The position numbers were made by a program, and so were the translations under genes. A model generated the notes under the pieces. It was not told the origin of the DNA, did no database searches, and worked only from the letters and a program-made list of their open reading frames with translations. Source: Sipunculus nudus (taxonomy: Eukaryota > Annelida > Sipuncula > Golfingiida > Sipunculidae). Taken from it: a stretch of DNA of 64,000 nucleotides. Of this stretch, positions 26,091 to 37,485 are shown one piece after another. The DNA lies in NCBI GenBank assembly GCA_026874595.1, contig CM049320.1, positions 16,754,988 through 16,818,987 of the forward strand, written 5' to 3'. Numbering within the stretch: the first letter of the stretch is position 1; each line of letters begins with the position of its first letter.

Positions 26091-27539
26091 AATCAGACCA
26101 ACTGACATACTTTAAAAGGATGCGTCATAGGGGGAGATGGTAAATATATTTGCAATCAATTTTATTTTACGCTATGAAATTTTGATTAATTTGTAACATG
26201 AATGGTTGCCCTCGAAGTTATTTTAATGACCCTAATAGATGTTGTGACATGGCAGTGGTTCTGGATAATGTAAAGTTACTTCCTGTTAGATTCCATTAAT
26301 GGGTAAATTCGCTATATTGCTAAGAACAAATGAACATTAGCAGTGGGTGGGCGAGCCATGGAGCTAGTCCTAATGACATTGCATCCCATGTATTCCGTCA
26401 GGTGAACACAGTGTACGTGTAGCCTCCGATCAGATTATTCTGTTTGAATGGGGATAAAACAGTGGCTTGAAAAAAAAACACAAGAAAAACAGGTTTGAAC
26501 AGATAAATATGTTATTCAAATCTTAACATCAACTTTTAAGAGACTTTGTTGAAAGAAAAAGTTTATAACTAATCACAAACTGAAAACGAATTGACTTAGA
26601 ACGAGCCTTGTTTACTGTATGAATATGAAAATGACCGAGTGATTAAGGATGCGTTTTTTTTAATCCTTTGAAATGCTTTATTTCCTATCCAAGAATTTTA
26701 GAAGGACATGAATGGGAAAGTACAACGTATAATCTAGCAGTCACTGCAGTCAGTATGTCATTATGGGTAATCTCGCAAATCACGTGTTGTTTTTTACTAT
26801 GTATATGCGCCTTTATTTTCTCTTCGGCTGCTGAGTCCCTTGATTTTACGTCCTTGTGAGTTTGTAAGTTAAAGACTTACAGCGCGGCCTCCGAAAATCC
26901 ATAAAGTCAGCATGTCTTTGCCCCTTGAAATACGGGGGATTCTTACCATACAGAGCATAGTCGAGCTAATGCGGCATTTAACATCTATCAAAGCAAATTG
27001 ATCTCTCAATCACGTGACAATCGCCGACCCCATCCGTGACATGGCAACCCATTCAGACCGCTTGGAATTCAGAGATAGCATTCAGCAATATCTGCAGTGA
27101 TGTATCACAACGGAGCTGACCTTTGGGCGCTCCAGGCAAACACGCTCTCTAAGTACTTATGACTACCCCAGCTAATTGTAAGTTTCCGCAGTTATTTTAG
27201 AATGGATGTTTGAGACTTAATAAACCTTCTCTTTACTTGCAGCATACGTTCTGGTCCAATAAGCTGCTCTTTTGTTCAGCTAAGCTCTTCATATTTTATC
27301 CTACATACATTGTTAGCGTTAAAGATCCATCTTGCAATCTGTAGCTTACCATAATTAAGTACGTCATCCATGGTGTAAATTCAGTGTTGACACCCAACGA
27401 AAACTGCATATATTAAAACATTTGAGAAACAGAACTGATACTATGAAACGAAATTTTTCAGTTTAGAGTATTGATCTGTGAACTCATGCGAGTTCTCAAC
27501 CGTCATACATTTTAATAACAGTCTGAAAACACACATACA

Positions 27540-27541
<2 letters not shown>
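26091..27541. other. Non-coding region
   Basis: No gene supported. One 63-codon open frame (26668-26859) is leucine/cysteine-rich by chance, with no family recognised. Confidence 0.5.
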
Positions 27542-27594
<53 letters not shown>

Positions 27595-27597
27595 TTA
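27542..27597. repeat. (TA)n microsatellite
   Basis: TA run with one GT interruption. Confidence 0.94.
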
Positions 27598-28964
27598 TTG
27601 AAAACAATGCTTTTAATTATAAAATAAGTGTACTATATTGATTGGGTATACATTCGGAATAACCATTTAATCAATGACTGAGAGAAAATGCACTTCTGCA
27701 TTTAATGGATGTAGAACCTATAGTTTAACTATATCACCCCTAGCGTTTCCAGATATTCAGTAGGGTGGCTCCACACTGCCACAAGTATCCTCATCCTTGC
27801 TTTTAAAGTACTCAGGCCACTCCCCGACCCCAGCGCCAGTGCCTCAGTTGTCGGTAAAGATGCCGAACGGGTTTTTCTTATACTGGCTTTATCCAGGTAA
27901 AATGGCCCTTATGTCTGGCCATTTCGAGCAATTACGGTACATCATGGCTGCCTGTAGACTTCCGCTGACGGTGTAAAAATTCCCCTCTCCTTACCGTTCA
28001 TTTCCCGTAAGACTTCTTTAACTTCCACAAATTATGAATTTATATTTTATATCCGTACTTCTCGTAATTAAACACCACGGTGCTGCTAAAATTGGTCAAA
28101 GAATGGATATATCAGTATAAAGGATATTTGGGAGAAAATCAAATTTTAGCTGAAGAGTTTGCCATTATATGCGTCTTCATTAACTATTAACGCACGATCT
28201 GCAGTTATCTGGAAACTTTCTGCTGGCGTGGGGCGCTTATTGGAACAGCAAGTCACGTGACATGATAGCGACTTTAGGCCATTAACTCCTCTTAGAATCC
28301 GAAACAAAACCCCTGCCCCTTAACTGATGTTGGCAAATCCAGATAATCCAATAAATGGTCAAAATTTGCATTGGCATTGCCACCGTTAACCACAAAGTGA
28401 TTTATATTGAGGGATTGAGGCGGCCATCATACGCCGTTGAATATCATCCGACGTTACCAGTCGAGATTACCAGGGGCGTAGCCGGGGAGGGTGGATTCCT
28501 GCCCGTAGAACCTTGACATACAAAGCTACGGTTACACGTGAAGGTGTCTTGGACGACTGTAGTGTATAACCGCTGCGTGAGGAGCGCAATTTATTGGTTG
28601 GGCAGATTTGGTTTAGAAAATCACCTGTTAATGTGATAAACATTTAGCATCATCATGATTCAACCATACCACCCCTGTTTACGTATACTTTAAATATCCA
28701 TAAATCATACCTCGTTCATTATTTCCTTAAGGTGATATGCTCATGTATAAGCAAATATTTCAATTCATAAATAAAATCTGGCGGTTTGTTAGGTTAAAGC
28801 TGTAATAAACTTTAATGGACTCATGAGCTGATTCAATGGGTATGGGATTCAACCATGGTATGTCGGTCAGATATAAACCTCTCTCTCTCATACATACATT
28901 TTTTTCATTCTTTCAACCTTTTTTTTATATTCTGCTTTTGTTTTGGTAATTGCCTCCATTTATA
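27598..28964. other. Non-coding region
   Basis: A short hairpin, AAATGGCC/GGCCATTT, lies near 27899-27924. CAGGGGCGTAGCCGGGG near 28471 resembles the end of a DNA element but no partner end was found. No gene. Confidence 0.45.
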
Positions 28965-29150
28965 ATGCATACTTGACTAATTGTAACCTGTGTTTACATC
29001 TATAGAATTGCATTATGGTTTCTACACACAATTCCTGTTAGGTTTTAAATCACGTTGTTTACCGGGCGTGGTAACTACCGCAGTGCCAATCCCAGATATG
29101 TTATCATGTCCATTTGCTGGGTAATACACCGAAGACCTCATTTGTGAGTT
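28965..29150 (+). repeat. Dispersed repeat family R2, copy 2
   Basis: It matches copy 1 at GCATACTTGACTA, TCTATAGAATTGCATTATGG, TGCTGGGTAATACACCGAAG and CATTTGTGAGT. It is followed directly by a CT-rich tract. Confidence 0.55.
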
Positions 29151-29225
29151 CCTCTCTCTCTCTCTTTTTTTCTCTCTCTCTTTTATCTACGCTCTCTGAG
29201 TTTTCTTTCTCTCCCTCTTTTCTTC
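29151..29225. repeat. CT-rich microsatellite
   Basis: TCTCTC blocks interrupted by T runs. Confidence 0.9.
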
Positions 29226-29651
29226 CCTCATTCTCATGCTGAGCCATATGATATCGTGAGCCTAAATAAACCTGCCAGTAACAGTCTGTGTACGGCTAAG
29301 TATGATTCCCATGCGGGTTACATAAAGCACTAATATTCCGTCATGTTAACCTATCTATTCCCATATATCCCTGAAATCAAAAGGTCCCTTCCCAAGTGCC
29401 GTCCTTGGAGGGAATACTTCATTCAGAGTATGACCTGAAGTCATACTGCTAGTGTGTTCATCATCTGATAAAATTAGGGGAATGTATGTTTGGGTTCCCG
29501 GGGGTTTCATATAACCAGTGTCCCAGCCCACAACATTTTTTTCAAACTTGTTTATGTAAGTTGGATGTTTCAGTTAAGATTTCCCTGTAGCATGGAGGTA
29601 GTTTAAAACAAGCATTGATATAATAATTTAACACAAATTATTTTCAAGGGA

Positions 29652-29670
29652 ATTCAGATAATCGATTATC

Positions 29671-29675
<5 letters not shown>
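29652..29675. repeat. 24-bp perfect palindrome abutting (TA)n
   Basis: Half-site ATTCAGATAATC is followed without spacer by its exact reverse complement, and the TA run begins at once. Confidence 0.9.

Positions 29676-29721
<46 letters not shown>
29676..29721. repeat. (TA)n microsatellite
   Basis: About 23 TA units starting directly at the palindrome. Confidence 0.95.
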
Positions 29722-29727
<6 letters not shown>

Positions 29728-29888
29728 GATTACTTACCTGGTACGCCTGATTTAGAACTCTGATACAAATTAATTTTAAATTAATTATCAAAGCAATTAA
29801 TTGAGGTGAATTTTAGATTAAAGCGAACATTAGGGAAAATTGTCGTTATAGCAGAGGAAGTGTTTGTAAGATAGATGGCAGAACATAC

Positions 29889-29911
29889 CCACACACACAC
29901 ACACACACACA
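29889..29911. repeat. (CA)n microsatellite
   Basis: About 11 CA units, followed by ATAAACACAC. Confidence 0.93.
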
Positions 29912-30134
29912 TAAACACACTTTAAAATACATGCCCTACACACGCCTTAACGAATGCGTAGTAACACACACACAAGCACGTGTGTCACATGCGCTATGAG
30001 CTAAGGCTATGAGCAACTTTGTTTTGTAATTTTTAACTCAATTTTGGAGAGAAATGTCATTTGTGAGGTACATGCCCAAACGATTAAATTCAAAACCAAC
30101 TTAACAGGTATCCTGAAAAAAGGACGTGTTATAC

Positions 30135-30342
30135 GCCACATAATTTGAACGAATTTTAGTAAGCTACATCAGGACTGTAAGTAAGCTACTTCAGGACTGT
30201 TAGTAAGCCACATAACTTGAAGGAGTTTAAGTAAGCCACAGATGAACTTTTATTAAGCCAAAGGAGGTCTTTTAGTATGCCACATCAGGACTTTAAGTCA
30301 ACCACACCAGGACTTCAAATTGCCCACATGCACGCTTTATCA
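30135..30342 (+). repeat. Degenerate minisatellite, 22-bp and 28-bp units
   Basis: Nine units start GCCACA/GCTACA and end AGTAA or similar. Two are 28 bp (GCCACATAA.TTGAA.GA.TTT type) and seven are about 22 bp (GCTACATCAGGACTGTAAGT type). The order is 28-22-22-28-22-22-22-22-partial. Confidence 0.85.
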
Positions 30343-31630
30343 CACCACATTATTACGCATATACATGCACACATCTACACACAGGAAGAAATAACTTATC
30401 ACGAGTGAATAAATGTGCGCTTATAACAACGTATTGTATCTTTTCAGGGAATCACCACAGGCGGCAATGGATCAACCGTAAATTTATCTACCAGTTAAAG
30501 GATCAGCAAAAACTTTATATCCAGTGGAACCTCATTTACAGTATGGTTGCAAAAACAGTATTGCACAAAGGATATTAAAAACCATGTCATAATTCATTTG
30601 AAGGAGGAATAAATGTGATGAAACCTATTAACCAAAGTGGATTTTCTTAACGAACTTCGTATGTGTAAGAGGACGTCCGATGAGCTTGTATCGTCATGAG
30701 TATTACTGAAAAGAAGCAGGCACGTTTATTCAAGACGACACAGCGCGTGTATAATGCACGCATATGCCATTCCAAGCTAGCAAAATATCGGAAATCCCTT
30801 GAATAATAGACTTTAATTAACATCGTTAATTTCCCTTAGGGAATCAAAAATACGTTTGGATTAATAAAGGAGAACTGTCTTCGACTACGCAGAGACCTGA
30901 AAACTTCAAAACAAGAAGTAAGGGGTTAAAAAGTCGGTCGGAAGAGGACATCATTTCGGAACCCGCCGTCACATGTGCAGCTGAAAGAGGGAAAACATCA
31001 CGCGAGAACTCGAGTGAATCTCGTGGATAAAGAGCACCCCAGTCTCGACCATCCGGCGGCGTCTTAATTAAAGATCGTATATATATTTTTGAGTCAAACG
31101 ACTAAATGTGACACAAGCTTCGGTCTCTGACGATGTTTTCTCAATTATTAATTAATTGGTTAACAATCAACATTGATGTTCTCTGCTCTGTTCCAGGAAG
31201 ATACATTAAATAGTCGTTGATATTTAAACAATCTGACGTTAATCTGTAGTTTGTAAACTAATTTAACATTGCGACACGAAAACACCAGCGATACCACCCA
31301 GACATATCATCATATGAGGTGCTATAATTTTAATATTAATACTGTAACACGCTGATCAAAACCTTACATTAATAACACTACTATTCCTCCCCCTGTTCGA
31401 GGAAATCGTCGCATGTTATGCCATCTGCTATATTTTCGTGCTAAAAGAAATCACGACAAGGAGAATTTCTCTGTCCGTGAACAGGTAATATTATAACCTT
31501 TACATACTGACTCAGTATAAGACTCTGTATGTGTGACTATTAACTTGTGCATGCGCAAGGGATTCTGAACAGCTGAGAATATATATGGTTTAATTTCTAC
31601 GGAAGATATTTTAAGTTCTAAGACACAAAC
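30343..31630 (+). promoter_or_regulatory. 5' flank or 5' UTR of the GPCR gene
   Basis: This 1.3-kb stretch precedes the start ATG. It contains a GC-richer segment (about 30940-31070) with CpGs, a possible acceptor (ATCTTTTCAG|G at 30447) and a possible donor (GAACAG|GTAATA at about 31485). One or more non-coding 5' exons may therefore lie here. No TATA box or initiator stands out. Exact transcription start and UTR splicing are not visible from sequence alone. Confidence 0.35.
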
Positions 31631-31930
31631 ATGGAGAATATAACGTTAACAATGTCAACGATGTCGCCGCTCAACGCCTCACTCGAAAACGAGACCGGAA
31701 GTGGCTTTGATGAGTATGATTACGACTATGACCCGGCCGCCATTGACTGGAAAGAGTTCAGTTTTGTTGCTTTCTTCTACATGTCCACCCTTATTTTTGG
31801 ACTAGTTGGAAACATTCTGGTTATATTTTCTATAGCCCGCTATAGACGGATGCACAGTGTGACCAACTGTTTTCTACTCAGCCTCGCTTTGGCGGACCTT
31901 ATGCTGATTTTGTTCTGCGTGCCAATAAAG
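31631..31930 (+). CDS. Neuropeptide-type class A GPCR, coding exon 1 of 6 (residues 1-100: N-terminus, TM1, TM2)
   Basis: This exon encodes the extracellular N-terminus, TM1, the first intracellular loop and TM2 of a seven-helix plasma-membrane peptide receptor. The start ATG has a strong context (ACAAACATGG: A at -3, G at +4). The N-terminus has three N-glycosylation sequons (N3-I-T, N15-A-S, N20-E-T) and an acidic/tyrosine stretch, DEYDYDYD (27-34), a possible tyrosine-sulfation zone. There is no cleavable signal peptide, as is usual for class A. TM1 spans about 43-67 with the G-N pair (N61 = N1.50). TM2 spans about 79-100 with LSLALAD (D89 = D2.50). The exon ends after a whole codon at AAAG|GTATGT (phase 0). 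Reading past the donor gives about 19 hydrophobic residues and a stop, which is intron. Overall identity as a GPCR is very secure. The subfamily (QRFP/NPFF/orexin/CCK-like) is an inference from motif resemblance. Confidence 0.95.
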
Positions 31931-32479
31931 GTATGTATCTTTTTCTTCCTCGCCTCAGCTAAAGGATATATATTTTTTAAAAAATCATAAAATAATCAAA
32001 CGGTTTGAAAAATAAATGTTACAGAATGTCATTTCTGCATTTAAAATTTCAACAAATATAAAAATTTATAATTTCACATACATGGAAAAATCCTAAATTA
32101 ATAAATCTGATATAGTATTATATATTTTGAATTATTCTAGTAAGCTAGAATCCCCAGGAACACAGTTGGATTGGTTACTTTGTTTCTTCCTTTTTAATGA
32201 CATTTCTACGCTCTGTTAACGGTATTGTGTATTTGCTATATGATAATATATGACAATATTACACCTTTAGGGTTAGGAGTTTAAAGCACCCAGCTGAGAA
32301 TATTACACTTATCGTAACCTGTTGTTGCGTCACTGGAGTAAATATCTGATTCCTTAGAAGGGATGTTTGAGGTTCCATTGGGATTTCATTATTTTCCTCT
32401 GAGGTTAATTCGGGATTATAACAAGGGACCTTCAGCTCTTGTCATCATACGGCTGAACAACTAGGTCACGTGACCGGTG

Positions 32480-32872
32480 CTTGTATTTTGGAGTGGGCAT
32501 ATTAGGCCAAAAAAAATTAAAGGTATGGTTCTCAGGCACCGCCCGCATCAATTTTAAACCCCCGCATCAAAATTTTTTATTTTTATTTTCAATAAAAACT
32601 TTCCAATTTTGAGCTGCTGCCGCTCCGACATTTCTTTCAAGAAGATAAAACCATACACTTTCCTTTGTTTTGTAGTGCTTTTACTTATTTAGCAAAATGA
32701 AACAGTTATTTTCATGCTTTTCCCTTAACATTTGACATTTTTATCGAAACATACCAAAACATTTAAAATAAAAAAAGCGCCCGCCCGCATTGACTTCTGA
32801 AAAAAAGTGCCTGAGAACCATACCTTTTTTTTATTTTGGCCTTACCCACTCATAATCTCCAATATCCCGCAC
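32480..32872. mobile_element. MITE with long terminal inverted repeats, in intron 1
   Basis: Inverted ends extend at least 43 bp. The 21-bp core AAAGGTATGGTTCTCAGGCAC shape is perfect between 32519-32539 and 32807-32827 (inverted). Outside it, GGCCAAAA / TTTTGGCC and GTGGG / CCCAC match with small indels, then TTGGAG / CTCCAA. The inside is AT-rich with CGCCCGCAT blocks next to both ends. It has no coding capacity. Exact outer limits and target duplication could not be fixed. Confidence 0.78.
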
Positions 32873-33473
32873 CAAGTGCTCCAGATGGCGACCATATGTA
32901 ACAGGTGTTAACTGGGCTATCGTCTGCCGGCTTTGCAAATCTCGTGACTATGCCGAGATTAACAACCACCCGTCCGGCTGAACGTACCTGCAGGAGATAT
33001 TGCAACTAATTTTCCTCCTAATCTTGAGATTATTTGGTCCCCTTAATGCATTGTCACGCAGAAAGTTGTGTTCATGTAATCACCTGGCTGAACAAAGCAT
33101 TGATTGGTCGTGCAGGTGAGCTAGAATGGACAGACTGGGCACCAGTGCTCTAATTTTTGGCTGTCACGGAAAGCCTACACCAGAAACTACATGTTGCATG
33201 TATAGTTTGTACTGTGTCTGGTGTTTTTATTTGGTCTAATCTACTTCATTAAGCCTCGCCGGTAAGACCGAGGATTGATTATGTAATGTCAGCTTACATT
33301 CTTGATCCGTTCATTTTAAACTTCTTACACTAAGAATTGGAGGGACTGAAATATCCGTCCATCCATCATCATCCCGCCGTGGAAGTTGATTCACAGTTTG
33401 AATGTTAGTTCAGTGAAACATAAATGAAATTTGGTCGTTACTTCTTGAGTTTCTTCACATGAACTGAAATTGC

Positions 33474-33481
33474 TGACGTCA
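33474..33481. promoter_or_regulatory. CRE-like palindrome TGACGTCA in intron 1
   Basis: A perfect octamer, 1.5 kb into intron 1 of the receptor gene. It is a candidate cAMP-responsive site, unproven. Confidence 0.35.
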
Positions 33482-33775
33482 CATTTTCGTTATTTGCATA
33501 TTATTCAAATAGTAAAGAGATTTCATAACTAAACTTCGCACTGCATTTTACGTTACAAAAAAAAGTATTTTAATCAAGTTTAAAAGTACTAGGTTTAACC
33601 GCTCAGGAGGAGATTCGTGCCAATCGAAAATGACCGGAAGTGACATAATCTTGGAACTGGTGATTCTAATTAAATACTGATAATTATAAACAAAGTGAGG
33701 TATTCTTGTAAACTCACAGGTATATTTATTAACTTTATATCATAAGTAGATAATGAGAAATGGCCATCTACAGTT

Positions 33776-33830
33776 TCACCGTTTGACCTCTACTGTGACC
33801 TTGACCTTTAGCCCTATCGACCCGATGGTT
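33776..33830 (-). repeat. Fragment of GGTCA-rich repeat, minus orientation
   Basis: On the minus strand it reads AAAGGTCAAGGTCACAGTAG, the same core as the arrays at 18960 and 49980. It contains one perfect TCAAGGTCA. Confidence 0.6.
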
Positions 33831-36800
33831 TGTATTAGGTAATAAGTTTTGTTACAACTGTAGTCCTGTAAAACAGAAATAAAAATTTGATCGTTCCTTG
33901 TTTGGTTTCTTGAGGAACGTTTTGTATACAATCCGCGAAAAAACTTAATCCTAGATAGAACCCTAGCCACATCCAAGCATCTCTCCCCGTCCCCAAATGC
34001 ATGTGTCATCAGGCTGCCCTTCTGCCACCTCTGGGTACGGGAAGGTTGCGTTTAGTACAGATCTCCCTGCTCGCCTAGCGCATTAATCGCAAATTGTCAT
34101 GCAGATATCGGCGTAGCTCTCTAATCTGAATTCAAACATCGTGAAAGCAAATTTTTGTTTCATGGGGGGTTTTTACATAGTGTGGGCCAGGACTTGACGG
34201 CCGCTTAACCAATTAATAAATTGTACACCCTATGTTTGTGGAGACAGAAGTTAGCATCTCTGGCTTAAACCGGCACGTAGCAGGCGTCCTGGCGTCTAGA
34301 CCCAAACAGCGAGGTGTACAATACAAGATGTAGCTTCACTTCAAACTGACGTGGACTTATCTTACAAAGCCCTGCTTTGAATGTTGTCGGCGGATCTGTT
34401 GTTCGTGCCAAAACAAGCAGCAAGAACGGAATCTCCTTAACACGTTTTAGAGTGTCGATTGTCGAATAGATAAAAATACCTGCGGATATTTAGCAGGATA
34501 CAAGTTAGATTGCTAAAGTGTAATGTTCTGATTAATGGGGTTTACTCTTATTTGTAACATTGTGCATGTGAATAAAGAAGGCACGCTTTTGAGTCATACG
34601 GATGAAAATGAAACATTGGTGCTGCTGAAACTGGTATAAAAATAAATGTCATTGTTTCTTTATTAACTCTCTATGATAGGCGCCCTCTGTACAGACCTGT
34701 AGATAAGGCTGAGTTATCATAACATCATGAAAACGCTAACTGTTCATCATGCATAAACAAGAAGACGCTTTTTCTTCTACATAAAGGTTTCTCCCTTTAT
34801 ACACGTAGTTCCATTTAGAAAGTGTCTGATACAAAAAAAAAGTTATAAACCTTAAACAAAGTTAGTGCAAGAAAGACTATTATTGAATTTATAAAGGGCT
34901 ACATCAGAATAATGCTTCTAAACTGGAGATATAAAACGTGAGAAGTAGCTGAATTCGGTATATAATTTGTTGACAATAACGTAGGGCTCGAATCCGGACC
35001 TGGACATCTATCCTAGAAAAAGAGGCCCGGGTCGGATCTAAAATGGGGGCCCAAAGCAAAAAGCTCTGAATACCATTGTAAATTTGTAAAATATGCTACT
35101 TCCCTGCAACCATCTTACAGTCTCGCCCTGTTTTGAGTTAAAGACCAAGTGGCTTTGAGAAAATCTTAACTGATTTCCAATAAGGTCGTGTTTTTCTCCT
35201 GAAGAAGATGGAAAACAAAATAGCTGCTTCGGTTGACATATTTTAAAGTATCTTACAAAAACTTTAATCAAATTTGATAAATATATTTTTTTTTTCGAAC
35301 GAGTTTCAGGTGATATCTAAATATAATTATTAATGTAAATACTCTTGTCAAATTTGCTGACTTAAAACCTGTTTTAGATGTGGGAAAAAAATAATTTATT
35401 TGAGAACACATGAGAAAATCCTGAAATAGACGACACGGATAAAGTTTCATAAGCATCCAAGCACATGATCTGTCAAACAAATACTACTTGAAATAAAACA
35501 ACCTCATAAATAAAATCAGTCTTGTCAACATACTGTGTTTAAAACCTCAAGGATTAAATGACAGACCCCTGCAAAAAAGTTGCCAGTTTGTTTTTTACAT
35601 GCATTTTTAGCCAGATATCGGGTGGCAAGTTGTTGTTATAAGTGTAGTTAGTTTCTTACCTAAATGCCACTGGAAAATCGGTTGTAACATTAGGTGATCA
35701 GATACGTTTAGATCAATGCAGGGAAAAAGATAGTTATGACCTTAACAATAATCACACGAGACGGACGTTCCATCTTGAGTTTTATCAGCGTGTCTAGGGT
35801 TACAGAATATCTAGCTCATCAAGAAACGCCATTTAAGGATCAGTTTTTCGTTGCATTCCTTCGTGGCAGGCAGGAGAAGCCGGGAGCCTAGCATCGGCCA
35901 GGTACCAGGGGACGTCTCAGCCTCCTCTGTTTATACCACGTGACATACTTTATCCGCTCTGCTAATTAAATCGATGAGGAGACCTTTTATGTTTTCCGCA
36001 TATCGATTTATAAAGGTCACAACATGTTTGATGTTGAAGTAAGCATGATCCTATAAAATATATATTTAACGAAGTTCTATTTAAAGGATCAACCGGTTCC
36101 GCTGAGAAAAAAACTTACTATACACCGGGCTAATCTTGAAATAAGAAATGCCGGGAAGACATATGAGTGAATCCTAAGAGTTTCCGTTAACATTTCACCA
36201 TTTTCAACATATTTGTGCTCGATTGAACAAGATTGTTTTTGTAACAACCCCTGTGTATGTTTTTGTTTTCTCTTTAGAATTTTTTAAGTTAAAAAAAAGT
36301 AAATAGGATTTATTCTAACATGAACCTAATTAACAGAAAAGGAAAGTTCATTTATAAACCGATTTTCTAAACAAAAAGCTTATTAAACATACGGACAACG
36401 TAAATCACTCATGGTAAGTTGATGATGTTTATATAAAAAATGAATAAAGACAAAAAATAATAAAAATCCAGCAAAATAATAACCATAGATACACCTGTCG
36501 TCTGCTCTTTTCATTCACTCAGAGGAGTAGGTTGCAATTCCCATGTTTACCTTCGCCAAATGTTAAGGCAAACAAGTAATAAATATTATCACATCAACAA
36601 AAAATAGATACGATGCGGTGAATCACAGAATGGTATATTGGTGCCACCGCTGCTTTTTTACTGGATTATATTGTGCGCATGGTAAAGTTATAAAGAAGTA
36701 AAAAGGATCAAGATATAAGAGTTAGTCTTATCGCTTCCCGTGGCCATAAAACCGGACAATACGGCCGACATCGTTATATATGGTACTTAGGGCGAAGACT

Positions 36801-37325
36801 TCCACTTGTTTGTCTCGAGATGATGATGCTAAAAATAAGTTCACAGCAGCAGCAGACCATTATTTTCCCGTAACAGCATCCCTCTCGTTCTTGCCTGCTT
36901 CTTTGTACTTGATCTGAAAGGTCCGCCACTTTGTTTGAAGGCTAAATGGGGTTGAACGCCGACTTGACCTGCGGACGATTTAGTCAGGAGAGCTCGGGAC
37001 GAAAAACATTCATCTACCCGGATTTAAACACATCTCGGCTCTTCACTTTAAAACGGTGCACTTTAGAAACAATAATTTCAACATCTGTTTGTCGCTTACA
37101 TTATAGACGTGTTTTATGTTGTTTCGTAATTACATGGTGTCTGAGTGTCAATAAAACACAACATCATTGGTTGATATTAGTCTGTTGTGTTGGGGATTAT
37201 TTAACTGCCCATTTGTTTTAGAAGAAGTCATACCTGGGCGGTTAATAATTTTATTTGCAACTTAACAAATACTGAAATTAAAACACATCCAAAAACATTG
37301 TTTAGTGTCATTGACGCAGGATCCT

Positions 37326-37485
37326 TGAGCGGATCCAGGATTTTAGAAAAGGAGGGGTCCAACCCAGGAGGATTACCGACAAATCCTAAAAGAAAAAGGT
37401 CTCAAGGTCTGGAAAGAGGGGGGGGGGTCCATTCCACAAATATGTATCTGAAGCCCTTAAAGAAGATTGCAGCGGCTGAAAAAAG
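37326..37485 (+). mobile_element. Small MITE, copy 3 (right end lost)
   Basis: Starts GAGCGGATCCAGGATTTTAG and shares GGGGTCCAACCCAGGAGGA, TCTGGAAA.AGGGGGGG and GGCTGAAAAA with copies 1 and 2. It breaks off before the right inverted end. It lies inside intron 1 of the GPCR gene. Confidence 0.72.

Noticed and set aside
31931-31990. Extension of exon 1 to a stop codon as a short receptor isoform
   Set aside because: The GTATGT donor is good and the next exon joins in frame at TM3; the extension is low-complexity intron sequence.
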